Assembly (NCBI GenBank): GCA_016287675.1
Contig: JAEFAR010000023.1
Span: 1 to 39,662, forward strand
Direction of reading: 5' to 3'
Length of the DNA: 39,662 nt
Source of the DNA: Lachnospiraceae bacterium
GTDB lineage: Bacteria > Bacillota > Clostridia > Lachnospirales > Lachnospiraceae
The first letter of the stretch is position 1. Every line of letters starts with the position of its first letter. The notes under the pieces were generated by a model. It worked only from the letters and a program-made list of their open reading frames with translations, was not told the origin of the DNA and did not search any database. Below, piece by piece: positions 1 through 8,290 of this stretch. The position numbers were made by a program, and so were the translations under genes.

Positions 1-70
1 TATCTCTCAACGTTTCGGATTTATTATAGACAATCTGAAAATAATTGCAAGGCTTTGTTGAATGTAATGT

Positions 71-112
71 GAAAAGAAAAAGAGCGAAACATCCGCAGAT
101 ATTTCGCTCCCT
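71..112 (-). terminator. Rho-independent terminator, minus strand
   Basis: Perfect 8-bp inverted repeat GAGCGAAA (82-89) / TTTCGCTC (102-109). Read on the minus strand it is followed at once by a T-rich tail, TTTTTCTTTTC (81 down to 71). It lies downstream of the flavodoxin-like remnant and of the M48 protease gene, so it probably ends both. Confidence 0.85.
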
Positions 113-134
113 TTTCAACACAATTTACCTTGAT

Positions 135-224
135 CTATGCCAATGCTTCTCCAAGCTTCTTGCATGCGGCAACACCGACATCATCGGGTGCTTCATCTCC
201 TTCTAACGAGATTTTATTTCTCTT
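135..224 (-). pseudogene. 3' remnant of a flavodoxin-like gene
   Basis: Minus-strand frame of 29 codons ending in TAG at 135-137 and closed upstream by an in-frame TGA at 225-227. It has no start codon. The residues read ...LEGDEAPDDVGVAACKKLGE, then ALA and stop. This resembles the extreme C-terminus of clostridial short-chain flavodoxins: an acidic stretch, Ala-Cys, then a terminal Gly-[Lys/Glu]-x-[Leu/Ile]-Ala helix. The frame overlaps the last codons of the M48 gene, and a good terminator follows it. I infer that the M48 gene was joined to the tail of a former flavodoxin gene by a deletion or rearrangement. The family call rests on about 22 residues and is tentative. Confidence 0.4.
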
Positions 225-1440
225 TCAACAGCTCGTCTATAGCCGTAATCCTTTGACTGAGTGTGGGATGGCTGTACTCAAGCTTTACCAGTAATGGTGA
301 AGGAGAAAGATTTGAATAGTTTTCTTTTGCAAGTTTCTTTAAAGCGCTCTTCAGCTGCTCTCCGTAGCCGTCTTCCACTGCCTGTCTGTCAGCTCCGTAC
401 TCGGCTTTTCTTGATAGAAGATTTGTTGCAAGCTGAAAAAGAGGTGCAAAGATCGCAAATTCCACATTCATGATCAGTACAAGGGCAAAGCCGTAATTAA
501 CCTTATCAAACCCAAACTGTAAAAAGATCTCCGGTGTTCTTAAAGTCAGCCACACCAGAACTCCGATCCCCAGCATCTGAAGGAATGTCATGAAGCGATT
601 TCTCAAAGTGTCTTTGTGCAGGCCGTGTCCCATTTCATGGGCAAAAACTGCGCAGATCTCATCCGAAGTGAAGTTTTGAACCAGTGTATCATAAAGAACG
701 ATCGTCTTCATTTTACCGAATCCGGTAAAATAGGCATTTGACTTTGTTGTTCTTCTGGAAGCATCCATCACATTTATCGCCCTGACATGATAGTTGTGCT
801 TTTCAAGCAGTGCATAGATCTTGTCCTTTAATTCACCGTCCTCAAGGGGAGTGAACTTATTAAAGATCTTACTGAATATGGGGAAAAGGAATGTAATGAT
901 CAGAACAAATGCCGTCATCGCGATGGCAAACACCAGGATGATCCAATCCCCGAAAGATCTGTGCAGCCCCAGAAGCAAGGATGCAAGCCCCGTAGTCAGG
1001 ATCAGTGACAATATGAGATTCTTGATCTCATCCGTAACAAATGTTTTTGTGGTCGTCTTGTTAAAGCCGTATTTCTGCTCGATCCCCATTGTGTCATGCC
1101 ATGAAAAGGGGATCATTATAAGCCCTGCAGCCGCATCCAAAAGAACAACCGCAATGATCTGAGTGAAGTAGTTTTCGGGAAACAGGCCCGCAAAAAGTGA
1201 ATAGGCATTGGTTGCCAGAAGCAGGAACTCCACAATGAAGGAAACCGTGTTTTTGATAATGTCAAATCTGTTTACCTCATTATGATAAGCCCGCCATTTT
1301 TCATAGGTTTCACTGTCGTAGACATCCTTTACGTTCTCAGGCAGCTTGTTCTTTTCCGACCTTATGGAAACTATGGCAAGAAATTGCCTGTAAGCAAACA
1401 CAACCGCAACAATGATAAGTGCAATGATCTTAAAACTCAT
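214..1440 (-). CDS. M48 family zinc metalloprotease, Ste24/CAAX prenyl protease-like
   Basis: A 408-residue integral membrane peptidase. The catalytic motif HEMGH (in FAHEMGHGLHKD, about residues 268-279) supplies two zinc-binding His and the general-base Glu. A downstream EYGAD motif (in SRKAEYGADRQAVE) supplies the third zinc ligand. The N-terminal half has four to five hydrophobic segments, including one at residues 3-20 and others between about 60 and 195. This is the arrangement of Ste24-type proteases, which degrade or process membrane proteins. Bacteria of this group lack CAAX prenylation, so a quality-control role is more likely than prenyl processing (inference). The start at 1440 has the Shine-Dalgarno GGGAGGG. 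The gene follows comEC by 72 nt but has its own promoter. Confidence 0.88.
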   Translation of the reverse strand: MSFKIIALIIVAVVFAYRQFLAIVSIRSEKNKLPENVKDVYDSETYEKWRAYHNEVNRFDIIKNTVSFIVEFLLLATNAYSLFAGLFPENYFTQIIAVVLLDAAAGLIMIPFSWHDTMGIEQKYGFNKTTTKTFVTDEIKNLILSLILTTGLASLLLGLHRSFGDWIILVFAIAMTAFVLIITFLFPIFSKIFNKFTPLEDGELKDKIYALLEKHNYHVRAINVMDASRRTTKSNAYFTGFGKMKTIVLYDTLVQNFTSDEICAVFAHEMGHGLHKDTLRNRFMTFLQMLGIGVLVWLTLRTPEIFLQFGFDKVNYGFALVLIMNVEFAIFAPLFQLATNLLSRKAEYGADRQAVEDGYGEQLKSALKKLAKENYSNLSPSPLLVKLEYSHPTLSQRITAIDELLKEK

Positions 1441-1466
1441 CTCATAACCCTCCCAAATTTTTTTAG

Positions 1467-1496
1467 ATTATAGCACCTTTTATTTTTTTCTGTAAA
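1467..1496 (-). promoter_or_regulatory. Promoter of the M48 protease gene
   Basis: Minus strand: -35 TTTACA (1491-1496), 18-nt spacer, -10 TATAAT (1467-1472) preceded by TGC (extended -10, GTGCTATAAT). The predicted leader is about 20 nt and carries GGGAGGG before the ATG. It lies entirely in the gap after comEC. Confidence 0.65.
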
Positions 1497-1512
1497 GGGC
1501 TAAAGTATCAAA

Positions 1513-4119
1513 TTATCGTTCCCCCGCAGCTTCTCCGTAGTCCGCGTAGTATTCGGATCCGGAAGTAGGCAGCATCACCGCACCCTCCCGGTCGGTGCGG
1601 TGCACCTCCGCACCGACCGCTTCCAGGGTCTGTACAACGCTCCAATGGGGATGACCGTAAGGATTTCCATGCCCACAGGAGATCACCGCAACGTCCGGAC
1701 GGACAAGTTCCAGGAATTCCAAAGAAGAAGCCGTGCGGGAGCCGTGATGCCCCACTTTAAGTATCAGCCTGCGGGAGTCACTGTGTCCTGCCTTCAGTAT
1801 CGGTGTGTGGTCGCCCAAAGTGTCAGCTTCATTCTTTCCTCTCTCTTCCCTCAGCAATTCCTTTATCTTCCCGTTTTTAAGCAGTTCTCCCTCGGCTTCA
1901 ATTCCCGCATCCCCCATTAAAAGTGCACTATACTCAGGGCTTTCAAGCAGGAACACAAGTGATGTTTCATTTTCTGATTTTTCCGCATCTAACGGCGACA
2001 AACACCGCAGTCTGCAATCCCTGTCGTTTAGCGGGATCTCTCCGCCCGCCCGGATGAACTCAACCTTTACATTCTTTTTTTCTGCAAGTTCCATAAGCTT
2101 GTTGTACGCCTCGCCCCTTTCCTTAACAATCGGCATTACAAGCGCCCTAACCCCGACATTCCCCCTGTACCTCATGGCATAATCAATATCATTCCTGTAC
2201 ACATTCATGTTTTCAAGTATCTCAATGATCCCGCTGATATGATCCGCATCAGTGTGTGACACCGTAATCCTGTCCACCAGCATGATACCCTCAGATTTAA
2301 GAAACGTTTGCAGCACCCTCTCGCCCACTTCAGTCTCGCTTGTGCTTCCGCAGTCAAAAGCCACGCTGTCCCGTTTCTTTAAGGAAAGTAAGCCGTAATC
2401 CTCTGCTTTATCCGCACTTAAATCCCACTTTTCACTCAGGAACACGCCGCAATCCCCCTGCCCCACGGAAAGGAATGTAAGCCGATTCCCTTTGGGGATC
2501 AGAGCGGTGGCAACAAGCAGGATCAACGAGCCGAATGCCACCTTCGCCCAAAGTTTTAAAGCCCGATGGTTACAGCCACCGCAAGCATCACTTAATCTGT
2601 CTGTCTCTTTCCTTTCCGCCTTTTCTTTCATCACATGCCCGAGTTCTCTCATCAAAAAGCAAATAGCGATCAAAAAGGCATAGGCAAAGCAGATCTCATA
2701 CCATCTCAGCCGACCGATCAGAATACTCGAAAAAGGAAGCCCGGAAAAAAATCCCGAAACACATTCAAACACACGGAGCAGGACAAATGCAAGCCCTCCG
2801 AACACTTTGCCGAGAAGAGGCCAAAAGCATCCAAATATCCCTGCACAGATGCCAAAGCCCAAAAGCAGGCCGGTAAGAGGGATGACTATAAAATTTGCCA
2901 GAAATGAATAAGTGGGGATCTCAAAAAAGAAATAAGCAGATACGGGTAAAGTAAAGAAAGTAACCATCATTCCAAAGAAAGGGCCTGTCCCCGTTTCTCT
3001 TGCAAAACAAACTCCCGCCACGGCAGTAACCGAAAGAATGAAGGCAGGGTCATGCAATTCGTAAGGAAAGACCAATAAGATGAGGATCATTGCAAACCCC
3101 AGGGCAGATTGCATGTCGTAATGCCGACGTACGAGTCTTCCCAAAAGAAAGATCCCGCACATTATCCCTGCTCTCACCGTTGAAACCGCAAAGCCTGTAA
3201 AGTAAAGGAAAAACAGGAGGAAAGAAAACGCAAGTCCCGCAGCCGGGTATCTTCCCAGAGCCATTTTCTTCAGTCCCCTCCACAATCCCAGAACCAGAAG
3301 TGAAACATGGAGTCCGGAAATTGCAAGGATGTGACCGATCCCCGCCCTTCTGTAGAGTTCTTCCGTTTTTTCCGTCTTGTAGCCCTTGTTTCCCGTGATC
3401 ATGGCGATGAGTATCCCTTTATCCTCATCACTGAACACATTTCCGATCCCCTCCTCAAATCTCATGGCCATTACAGAAACCGATTCTCTTAAATAACTCG
3501 TCTTCTCTTCCGTGATCCAAAGCTTTTTTGCATATACCCTGCTGTAGATCCCATCCTTCACCGCCCCGGGGAACACATCGTATTCCCCGGGATTATGTGG
3601 TTCCTCAATGAGATAGGTTCTACCGTAAACTCTGACATGATCACCGCACTTTGGGATCACTCCATCTTTCACATACACGACACATCCCCCCGCAGGTCTT
3701 TCAATGTTTTCGGAGTAGCCCTTTACGCGGCATCTGTCCAGCTTTAAAGCGTAATGCTCACCGTCAAAGTCCTTCATCCTGACACGGCCCTCCAAAATGC
3801 AGGTGTCCTCCGCATTTTCATACATAATGAGATAAGGTTTCCTCTCTGCTTCGACCTTTTTTTCGTAAGCCTTCCCCCGCAGGAAAGAAAGCACGAAAAG
3901 CAGGGGCAGGAGCCCCATCATCAATATTAAACTGCCGTATCTTGAGGGTTTTACAAATTTCAGGATCAGGTCTTTAAACCTGTCCGAGAAATAAAAGAAA
4001 AGAAAGATAAGGAGTGCCCAGGCACAAACAACGCCCACCGCAGCCATGATTTTTAAACCGCTCAGAACGAGTCCCGAAACCACGGCTGCCAGCAGGGCTA
4101 ATACAGGTCTTTTTATCAT
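1513..4119 (-). CDS. comEC: ComEC/Rec2-family DNA uptake channel
   Basis: An 868-residue polytopic protein that carries single-stranded DNA across the cytoplasmic membrane during transformation. It begins with two to three membrane segments and a soluble domain (about residues 55-200). The ComEC competence domain follows (about 220-500), with the family motif AISGLHV (in IGHILAISGLHVSLLV) and many membrane helices. A C-terminal metallo-beta-lactamase domain (about 555-860) has LSVGQGDCGVFL, the metal motif SHTDADHISG, LLMGDAG and GHHGSRTASS. All the expected parts are present and the length is full. The start ATG overlaps the histidine kinase stop as ATGA (4116-4119), so translation is probably coupled. 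It is the last gene of a comEA - response regulator - kinase - comEC operon. Confidence 0.95.
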   Translation of the reverse strand: MIKRPVLALLAAVVSGLVLSGLKIMAAVGVVCAWALLIFLFFYFSDRFKDLILKFVKPSRYGSLILMMGLLPLLFVLSFLRGKAYEKKVEAERKPYLIMYENAEDTCILEGRVRMKDFDGEHYALKLDRCRVKGYSENIERPAGGCVVYVKDGVIPKCGDHVRVYGRTYLIEEPHNPGEYDVFPGAVKDGIYSRVYAKKLWITEEKTSYLRESVSVMAMRFEEGIGNVFSDEDKGILIAMITGNKGYKTEKTEELYRRAGIGHILAISGLHVSLLVLGLWRGLKKMALGRYPAAGLAFSFLLFFLYFTGFAVSTVRAGIMCGIFLLGRLVRRHYDMQSALGFAMILILLVFPYELHDPAFILSVTAVAGVCFARETGTGPFFGMMVTFFTLPVSAYFFFEIPTYSFLANFIVIPLTGLLLGFGICAGIFGCFWPLLGKVFGGLAFVLLRVFECVSGFFSGLPFSSILIGRLRWYEICFAYAFLIAICFLMRELGHVMKEKAERKETDRLSDACGGCNHRALKLWAKVAFGSLILLVATALIPKGNRLTFLSVGQGDCGVFLSEKWDLSADKAEDYGLLSLKKRDSVAFDCGSTSETEVGERVLQTFLKSEGIMLVDRITVSHTDADHISGIIEILENMNVYRNDIDYAMRYRGNVGVRALVMPIVKERGEAYNKLMELAEKKNVKVEFIRAGGEIPLNDRDCRLRCLSPLDAEKSENETSLVFLLESPEYSALLMGDAGIEAEGELLKNGKIKELLREERGKNEADTLGDHTPILKAGHSDSRRLILKVGHHGSRTASSLEFLELVRPDVAVISCGHGNPYGHPHWSVVQTLEAVGAEVHRTDREGAVMLPTSGSEYYADYGEAAGER

Positions 4120-5210
4120 TTTGCTCCTTTTGCTTTGTAAACAAGAGGTATCTTCATGGTGAACAATGTGCCTCCCAGGTCGGAATCACTGACCTTCACA
4201 CTTCCGTGATGCATAAGCACCACTTCCTTGACGATGGAAAGTCCCAGGCCTGTGCCACCGGTCTCACGGGATCTCGCCTTGTCAACACGATAAAACCTAT
4301 CGAAGATCCTCTTTTTTGCATCCTGGGGGATCCCCACACCTGAGTCCTCCACCTTAAGCACAAAGTACCTGTGATCCGCATTAACGGAGCACTTCACCGT
4401 GCCGTTATCCTTGTTGTATTTGATGGCATTTTCCACGAGATTGGTAATCACCAGCGAAAGCTTGACTTCATCCACCTCCGCGATCACATTTCTGAAGCTC
4501 TCAAAAGTCATCTCGATGTTTCTGTTAAGTGCCAAAGGCTTCAGCTGCCTCATGCAGTTCTCTACCAGCTCGTTCACCGAGATCGGTAAAGGCGCCACCG
4601 CATCCTCCTTTTTCGAGATCTTTACCAGTGTCAGAAGATTTGAGATTATCTTGTTTTCCCTGTCGATCTGGGAATTAATGTCATTTAAGAATTCCACGTA
4701 CATTTCCTTGGGTGCGTCCTCAGAGGAAAGCAATGAATCGGAAAGCACCTTCATGGAAGCCAGCGGGGTTTTTAATTCATGGGAAACATTGGACACAAAT
4801 TCGTCTCGTCTGGCATCCGTCTGTGCCATCTCCTCAAGCATATCGTTAATGGAGTCCTGAATGTCCCAGACCTCGGAGGGTCCGTTGATCGCCAGTTTCT
4901 TGTCATGATGTCCCTCCGAAAACTCACTGATGTCATCTGCCAGCTTTTTAAGCGGAAAAGAAAGTCGTGCGGAGATCAGAAAAGCAAGTCCGATGACCAC
5001 CGGCACCACAGGAAGCAAAAACACAGGCAGCTGGGCATAGTAGATCTCGGCCAGTCTGTCGGCATCTGCCCCGGAGTCAATGGCGGAAATCGCAATCCCT
5101 ATGGCTGCGGAGGATGTGATCCCCATGGGAATGATCCCGAAAAGGATCAGGTAAAGAAGCACTTTAAACTGTATGCTGTTCAGTTTTTTCATGAAATTCT
5201 TAAGCTTCAA
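4116..5210 (-). CDS. Sensor histidine kinase in the com operon
   Basis: A 364-residue membrane kinase. The first membrane segment spans about residues 17-44 and the second 61-83. The loop between them is only about 16 residues, so it resembles intramembrane-sensing kinases more than those with a large outer sensor. A HAMP-like region (about 84-130) follows, then HisKA with SHELKTPL (phospho-acceptor His144). The HATPase domain has the N box (NLVENAIKYN), a G1 box (DSGVGIP) and a G2 box (GGTGLGLSIV). It overlaps the response regulator gene by 11 nt and comEC by 4 nt, so it is the cognate partner of that regulator. The signal sensed cannot be read from the sequence. Confidence 0.93.
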   Translation of the reverse strand: MKLKNFMKKLNSIQFKVLLYLILFGIIPMGITSSAAIGIAISAIDSGADADRLAEIYYAQLPVFLLPVVPVVIGLAFLISARLSFPLKKLADDISEFSEGHHDKKLAINGPSEVWDIQDSINDMLEEMAQTDARRDEFVSNVSHELKTPLASMKVLSDSLLSSEDAPKEMYVEFLNDINSQIDRENKIISNLLTLVKISKKEDAVAPLPISVNELVENCMRQLKPLALNRNIEMTFESFRNVIAEVDEVKLSLVITNLVENAIKYNKDNGTVKCSVNADHRYFVLKVEDSGVGIPQDAKKRIFDRFYRVDKARSRETGGTGLGLSIVKEVVLMHHGSVKVSDSDLGGTLFTMKIPLVYKAKGAK

Positions 5211-5883
5211 AGTAGTATCCTATTCCCCATTTTGTATGAATGTAATCCGGATTTCCGGGATCCTTCTCGATCTTTTCCCTGAGTCGTCTGATGTGAACAT
5301 CCACCGTTCTCGCATCTCCGTAAAAATCCTCGCCCCAGACGGCTGTCAGCAGCTTGTCCCTGTCGTAGATCTTGTTGGGTTCGGAAGAAAGGAGCTGCAG
5401 GATATCAAACTCCTTTGCGGTAAGTCCCACATCTGTTCCGTTAAGGAGCGCCCTTCTGTTCTCGGCATCAACTGTCAGCTCGCCGAAGGTAACGGAAGCT
5501 GCTTCCTTTTCCTCCTTCTTTCCGACACGTCTTAAGATCGCCTTGATCCTCGCCTTGACCTCTACGATATTAAATGGCTTCGTAACGTAATCATCCGCAC
5601 CATATTCAAGCCCCATGATCTTGTCCATATCCTGATCCTTGGCAGTCAGCATGATCACTGGCACATCCGAAAACTCCCTGATCTCCCTGCAGACATCGTA
5701 TCCGTTCATTTTCGGAAGCATCAGATCCAGGATTATAAGATCGTATTCATTATTTTTTGCCTTGTCTAGGGCCTCTTCCCCGTCATAGGCACAATCCACT
5801 TCGTACTCATCCTGTTCAAGAGAGAATTTGATCCCTTTTACGATCAGTTTCTCATCATCCACGACCAAAATCTTTTTTCCCAT
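5200..5883 (-). CDS. OmpR/PhoB-family response regulator in the com operon
   Basis: A 227-residue transcription factor. The receiver begins MGKKILVVDDE. Its acidic pair is D9-D10, the phospho-acceptor is D53 (in LIILDLMLP), and the conserved Thr and Lys are in MLTAKD and VTKPFN. A winged-helix DNA-binding domain (about 130-227) ends with ARTVDVHIRRLREKIE. An ATG at 5895 overlaps the comEA stop, but only the ATG at 5883 has a good Shine-Dalgarno (GAGGTGG, 3 nt upstream). I therefore use 5883, and the GAGGTGG box itself overlaps the end of comEA. It overlaps the kinase gene downstream. By position it is a candidate regulator of competence or envelope genes (inference). Confidence 0.93.
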   Translation of the reverse strand: MGKKILVVDDEKLIVKGIKFSLEQDEYEVDCAYDGEEALDKAKNNEYDLIILDLMLPKMNGYDVCREIREFSDVPVIMLTAKDQDMDKIMGLEYGADDYVTKPFNIVEVKARIKAILRRVGKKEEKEAASVTFGELTVDAENRRALLNGTDVGLTAKEFDILQLLSSEPNKIYDRDKLLTAVWGEDFYGDARTVDVHIRRLREKIEKDPGNPDYIHTKWGIGYYFEA

Positions 5884-5891
5884 GTTCCACC

Positions 5892-6536
5892 TCATTCCAC
5901 TGTGATAAGATCGGCAATACGTGCATATAAAGACTCTCCGATGCCGCTCACGTTTTTAAGATCTTCTTTATTGTTAAAAGCACCCACTCTGTTCCTGTAT
6001 GCAATGATGTCTCCTGCCCTGCTTTCTCCGATCCCGGGGAGAGTCATCAATTCTTCTGTATCCGCTGTATTAATGTTTATGATATTATCCTTTTCATCCC
6101 TGCCACCCCCGGTTTCGCCTCCGCGAATGACATCTTTTACGGAAAGCATCGCCGTTTCGACACAGGAAGGAACGTAGATCCTTTCTCCGTCCTTAAGGAC
6201 TACCGCCAGATTCAGATAATCCCTGTCAGCGTCTTCACTGAAGCCCCCTGCAGCCATTACCGCATCCATCAGCCTGCTGCCTTTTTCGACCCGGACAACT
6301 CCCGGAGAGTTTACCGATCCGCACATATGCACAACAATAAAGATTTGGGGGATAACCGTCGGAGACGGTGAAGGTGCGCATGTTGCAGGGGTTTGTATTT
6401 CCGAAGAGTTTTCCGCTTCCCCGTTGTCTTCCCTATAAAAAAATGCGTACCAAAGACCTGAAAGAATTGCAAAAACAACAATCAGAACGATCAATATCTT
6501 CTTTTTCAATGTACAAAACGACCTTTCCGTCCGCAC
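5892..6536 (-). CDS. comEA: ComEA-family DNA-binding competence protein
   Basis: A 214-residue membrane-anchored DNA receptor for transformation. One membrane helix is at about residues 13-32, followed by a low-complexity Thr/Pro/Ser linker. An SLBB-type domain follows (about 65-125; HMCGSVNSPGVVRV, MAAGGFSEDAD). The C-terminal double helix-hairpin-helix (about 150-214) begins ININTADTEELMTLPGIGE and has a second hairpin, LKNVSGIGESL. This is the standard ComEA layout. The start is GTG at 6536, with no clear Shine-Dalgarno; a TTG at codon 10 is the alternative. It is the first gene of the operon with the two-component system and comEC, and its stop overlaps an upstream ATG of the regulator. 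Confidence 0.93.
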   Translation of the reverse strand: MRTERSFCTLKKKILIVLIVVFAILSGLWYAFFYREDNGEAENSSEIQTPATCAPSPSPTVIPQIFIVVHMCGSVNSPGVVRVEKGSRLMDAVMAAGGFSEDADRDYLNLAVVLKDGERIYVPSCVETAMLSVKDVIRGGETGGGRDEKDNIININTADTEELMTLPGIGESRAGDIIAYRNRVGAFNNKEDLKNVSGIGESLYARIADLITVE

Positions 6537-6553
6537 ATCTGTTCGCTTGCACT

Positions 6554-6582
6554 ATTTTAAACGAAAAAGGGTGGATAAGCAA
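6554..6582 (-). promoter_or_regulatory. Promoter of the comEA-TCS-comEC operon
   Basis: Minus strand: -35 TTGCTT (6577-6582), 17-nt spacer, -10 TAAAAT (6554-6559). The predicted start is about 11 nt before the GTG of comEA, so the leader is short and lacks a clear ribosome site. Confidence 0.5.
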
Positions 6583-6598
6583 CAATAAAATGAAAATA

Positions 6599-6627
6599 TT
6601 GTCTTATCAATAACAATAAAATATGAT
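6599..6627 (+). promoter_or_regulatory. Promoter of the acyltransferase gene
   Basis: -35 TTGTCT (6599-6604), 17-nt spacer, -10 TATGAT (6622-6627). The leader contains a stem (GATCCG 6642-6647 / CGGATC 6662-6667, plus GGC/GCC inside) just before the Shine-Dalgarno. It has no T-tail, so it is not a terminator. Confidence 0.5.
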
Positions 6628-6692
6628 ATGCTGATTGGGATGATCCGTGGCTTTAACGCCCCGGATCCAAGATCATGAATCGGGAGAAATCT

Positions 6693-7844
6693 ATGAACAA
6701 GACACAAAACAGAAATCCTTCCCTCGACTTTATCAGAAGCCTTGCCATCCTTATGGTCTGCTGGGTTCACTCCGTAAACAGGATCTACAGTTTTACACTT
6801 AAGGGCATGAATTCACTTTCTTCGGCTTCTTTTGTATTCGGAAATGTCGCTCACGCTTTCGGGCAGATGGGCGTTCCTCTTTTCCTGATGCTTTCGGGCT
6901 ACCTTCTTCTGTCCCGTGAATACAACAGTTTTGAAGATGTCAAAGCTTTCCTGAAGAAAAAGCTGCTCCCTCTGCTCATCTGTTATGAGATCTGGGTTGC
7001 GCTCTATGAGCTGTTTGCGGTCTTTGTGGTTAAGCTTAAGCCTTTTTCCCTTGGACAGTGGGTGCGTCACAGCCTTATGCTGGAAGAATTCAAGTATCTG
7101 AGGCACATGTGGTACATCCCCGCCATAATCGGGATCTATCTTTTCATCCCGCTCTTATCCATAGTTTTACACAAGCTTCCCGCAAAGGCTTTTGTACTCC
7201 CTCTGCTGGCAGGTTACTTTTACTTTTTCCTTGTACCCACATTGAACATTTTTCTTGCACCCACAGGTCACACCCAGCTTTCATCCCGCATCAACATTGC
7301 ATATATGGGGGCACACAACGGGATGTATGTGCTTTTTGGCTACTTTTTTAAGACCTGTCTGGAGCCCCGGCTTATAAGATCGGACCGTAAGAGGATCTTA
7401 GCTGTTCTTTTTGCAGTCTGCTCAGTCGTAACCGCTGTCCTTACAGGTGCGGTCCTTTGCTGGTCCTACAGGCACAACGCAGCCATCACGGTACAATACA
7501 GTAACGCTCTTCTTCCCATTTTCGGAGTGTCCTTGTTTTCCGCAGTCACTCTTATGGGAGACCGTATCCCCTTTGCCGGTCTATGGAGGTCTGTATCCCT
7601 GGCGTCCTTTGGTATCTTCTTTTTCCATTATCCCATTCTGCTGTGGATCCTGGATCATTTTAAGACACAGCTGGCAGAGATCAAAAAGCCTTTAGGCTGC
7701 CTCCTGCTCTCCGGTGTCATTTTCCTCAGCGCCTATGCCATCGTAGTCATTCTGTCTCATCTTCTTCCGGGAGTTTCAAAGATATTGTTCCTGAGAAAAC
7801 CGGAAACAAAAAAAGATAAGGCTCTGAGTGAAAATTTATCTTGA
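6693..7844 (+). CDS. Acyltransferase family 3 membrane protein
   Basis: A 383-residue multi-pass membrane acyltransferase of the family that O-acetylates polysaccharides, peptidoglycan or other envelope sugars. It begins with RNPSLDFIRSLAILMVCWVHS, the usual first helix with an Arg and the probable catalytic His. About ten hydrophobic helices follow, including PLFLMLSGYLLLSR and FGIFFFHYPILLWIL. An ATG at 6675 is in frame, but GGGAG (6682-6686) lies 6 nt before the ATG at 6693, so 6693 is preferred. It is divergent from comEA. The substrate cannot be deduced; no glycosyltransferase or capsule genes are next to it. Confidence 0.85.
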   Translation: MNKTQNRNPSLDFIRSLAILMVCWVHSVNRIYSFTLKGMNSLSSASFVFGNVAHAFGQMGVPLFLMLSGYLLLSREYNSFEDVKAFLKKKLLPLLICYEIWVALYELFAVFVVKLKPFSLGQWVRHSLMLEEFKYLRHMWYIPAIIGIYLFIPLLSIVLHKLPAKAFVLPLLAGYFYFFLVPTLNIFLAPTGHTQLSSRINIAYMGAHNGMYVLFGYFFKTCLEPRLIRSDRKRILAVLFAVCSVVTAVLTGAVLCWSYRHNAAITVQYSNALLPIFGVSLFSAVTLMGDRIPFAGLWRSVSLASFGIFFFHYPILLWILDHFKTQLAEIKKPLGCLLLSGVIFLSAYAIVVILSHLLPGVSKILFLRKPETKKDKALSENLS

Positions 7845-7869
7845 CAGAATCAAACATCCGCGTTATTAT
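7841..7869 (+). promoter_or_regulatory. rpsT promoter
   Basis: -35 TTGACA (7841-7846), 17-nt spacer, -10 TATTAT (7864-7869), the strongest sigma-A match among the promoters listed here. The -35 box contains the TGA stop of the upstream acyltransferase gene (7842-7844). Confidence 0.75.
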
Positions 7870-7875
7870 TCTTGG

Positions 7876-7965
7876 GTATGTTTTAGAGGAACGTCCGTGT
7901 CCGACTCTTCTAAAGCCGTCATGCAGAACGAATGAAGAAATCATTATATCGGAGGTGTTTCAAAA
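7876..7965 (+). promoter_or_regulatory. rpsT leader, possible stem-loop
   Basis: About 90 nt of leader between the predicted start and the rpsT ATG. It can form a stem TTTAGA (7882-7887) / TCTAAA (7909-7914) with a GGA/TCC stem inside. GGAGGTG (7951-7957) is the ribosome site. Ribosomal protein leaders are often autoregulatory, but I recognise no known class here. Confidence 0.3.
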
Positions 7966-8229
7966 ATGGCAAACATTAAGTCAGCAAAGAAGAGAATCAG
8001 TGTCATCGAGACAAAGACATTAAGAAATAAGATGATCAAGTCCAAGGTTAAGACTTTGATCAAGAAGGTTGAAGCTGCCGTAGCTGCTAACGATAAGGCT
8101 GCTGCAAGCACAGCTCTCAAGGATGCTGTTGTTGAGATCAACAAGGCTACTTCCAAGGGAATCTTCCACAAGAACACAGCTGCAAGAAAAGTTTCCAGAC
8201 TTACCAAGGCTGTTAATGCAATCGCTTAA
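7966..8229 (+). CDS. rpsT: 30S ribosomal protein S20
   Basis: An 87-residue basic protein of the small ribosomal subunit that binds 16S rRNA. It begins [11 protein letters not shown], the family signature. The body is a Lys/Ala-rich helical bundle ending [15 protein letters not shown], and the length is typical. The start has a perfect GGAGGTG 8 nt upstream. It is a single-gene unit with its own strong promoter and terminator. Confidence 0.98.
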   Translation: MANIKSAKKRISVIETKTLRNKMIKSKVKTLIKKVEAAVAANDKAAASTALKDAVVEINKATSKGIFHKNTAARKVSRLTKAVNAIA

Positions 8230-8244
8230 TCAAGCACTTTTTAA

Positions 8245-8275
8245 GGGCCGCATGGTATGCGGTCCTTTTTCTTTT
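8245..8275 (+). terminator. rpsT terminator
   Basis: GGGCCGCAT (8245-8253) pairs with ATGCGGTCC (8256-8264, one G-U), followed by TTTTTCTTTT. It stands 15 nt before the hisS start, so hisS needs readthrough or a promoter hidden in this stretch. Confidence 0.85.
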
Positions 8276-8290
8276 ACGAAAGGAAAACAC

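Noticed and set aside
8123-8290. An N-terminal extension of hisS reading through rpsT
   Set aside because: The frame is open, but it overlaps rpsT and the rpsT terminator. The ATG at 8291 has a ribosome site and matches the family start.
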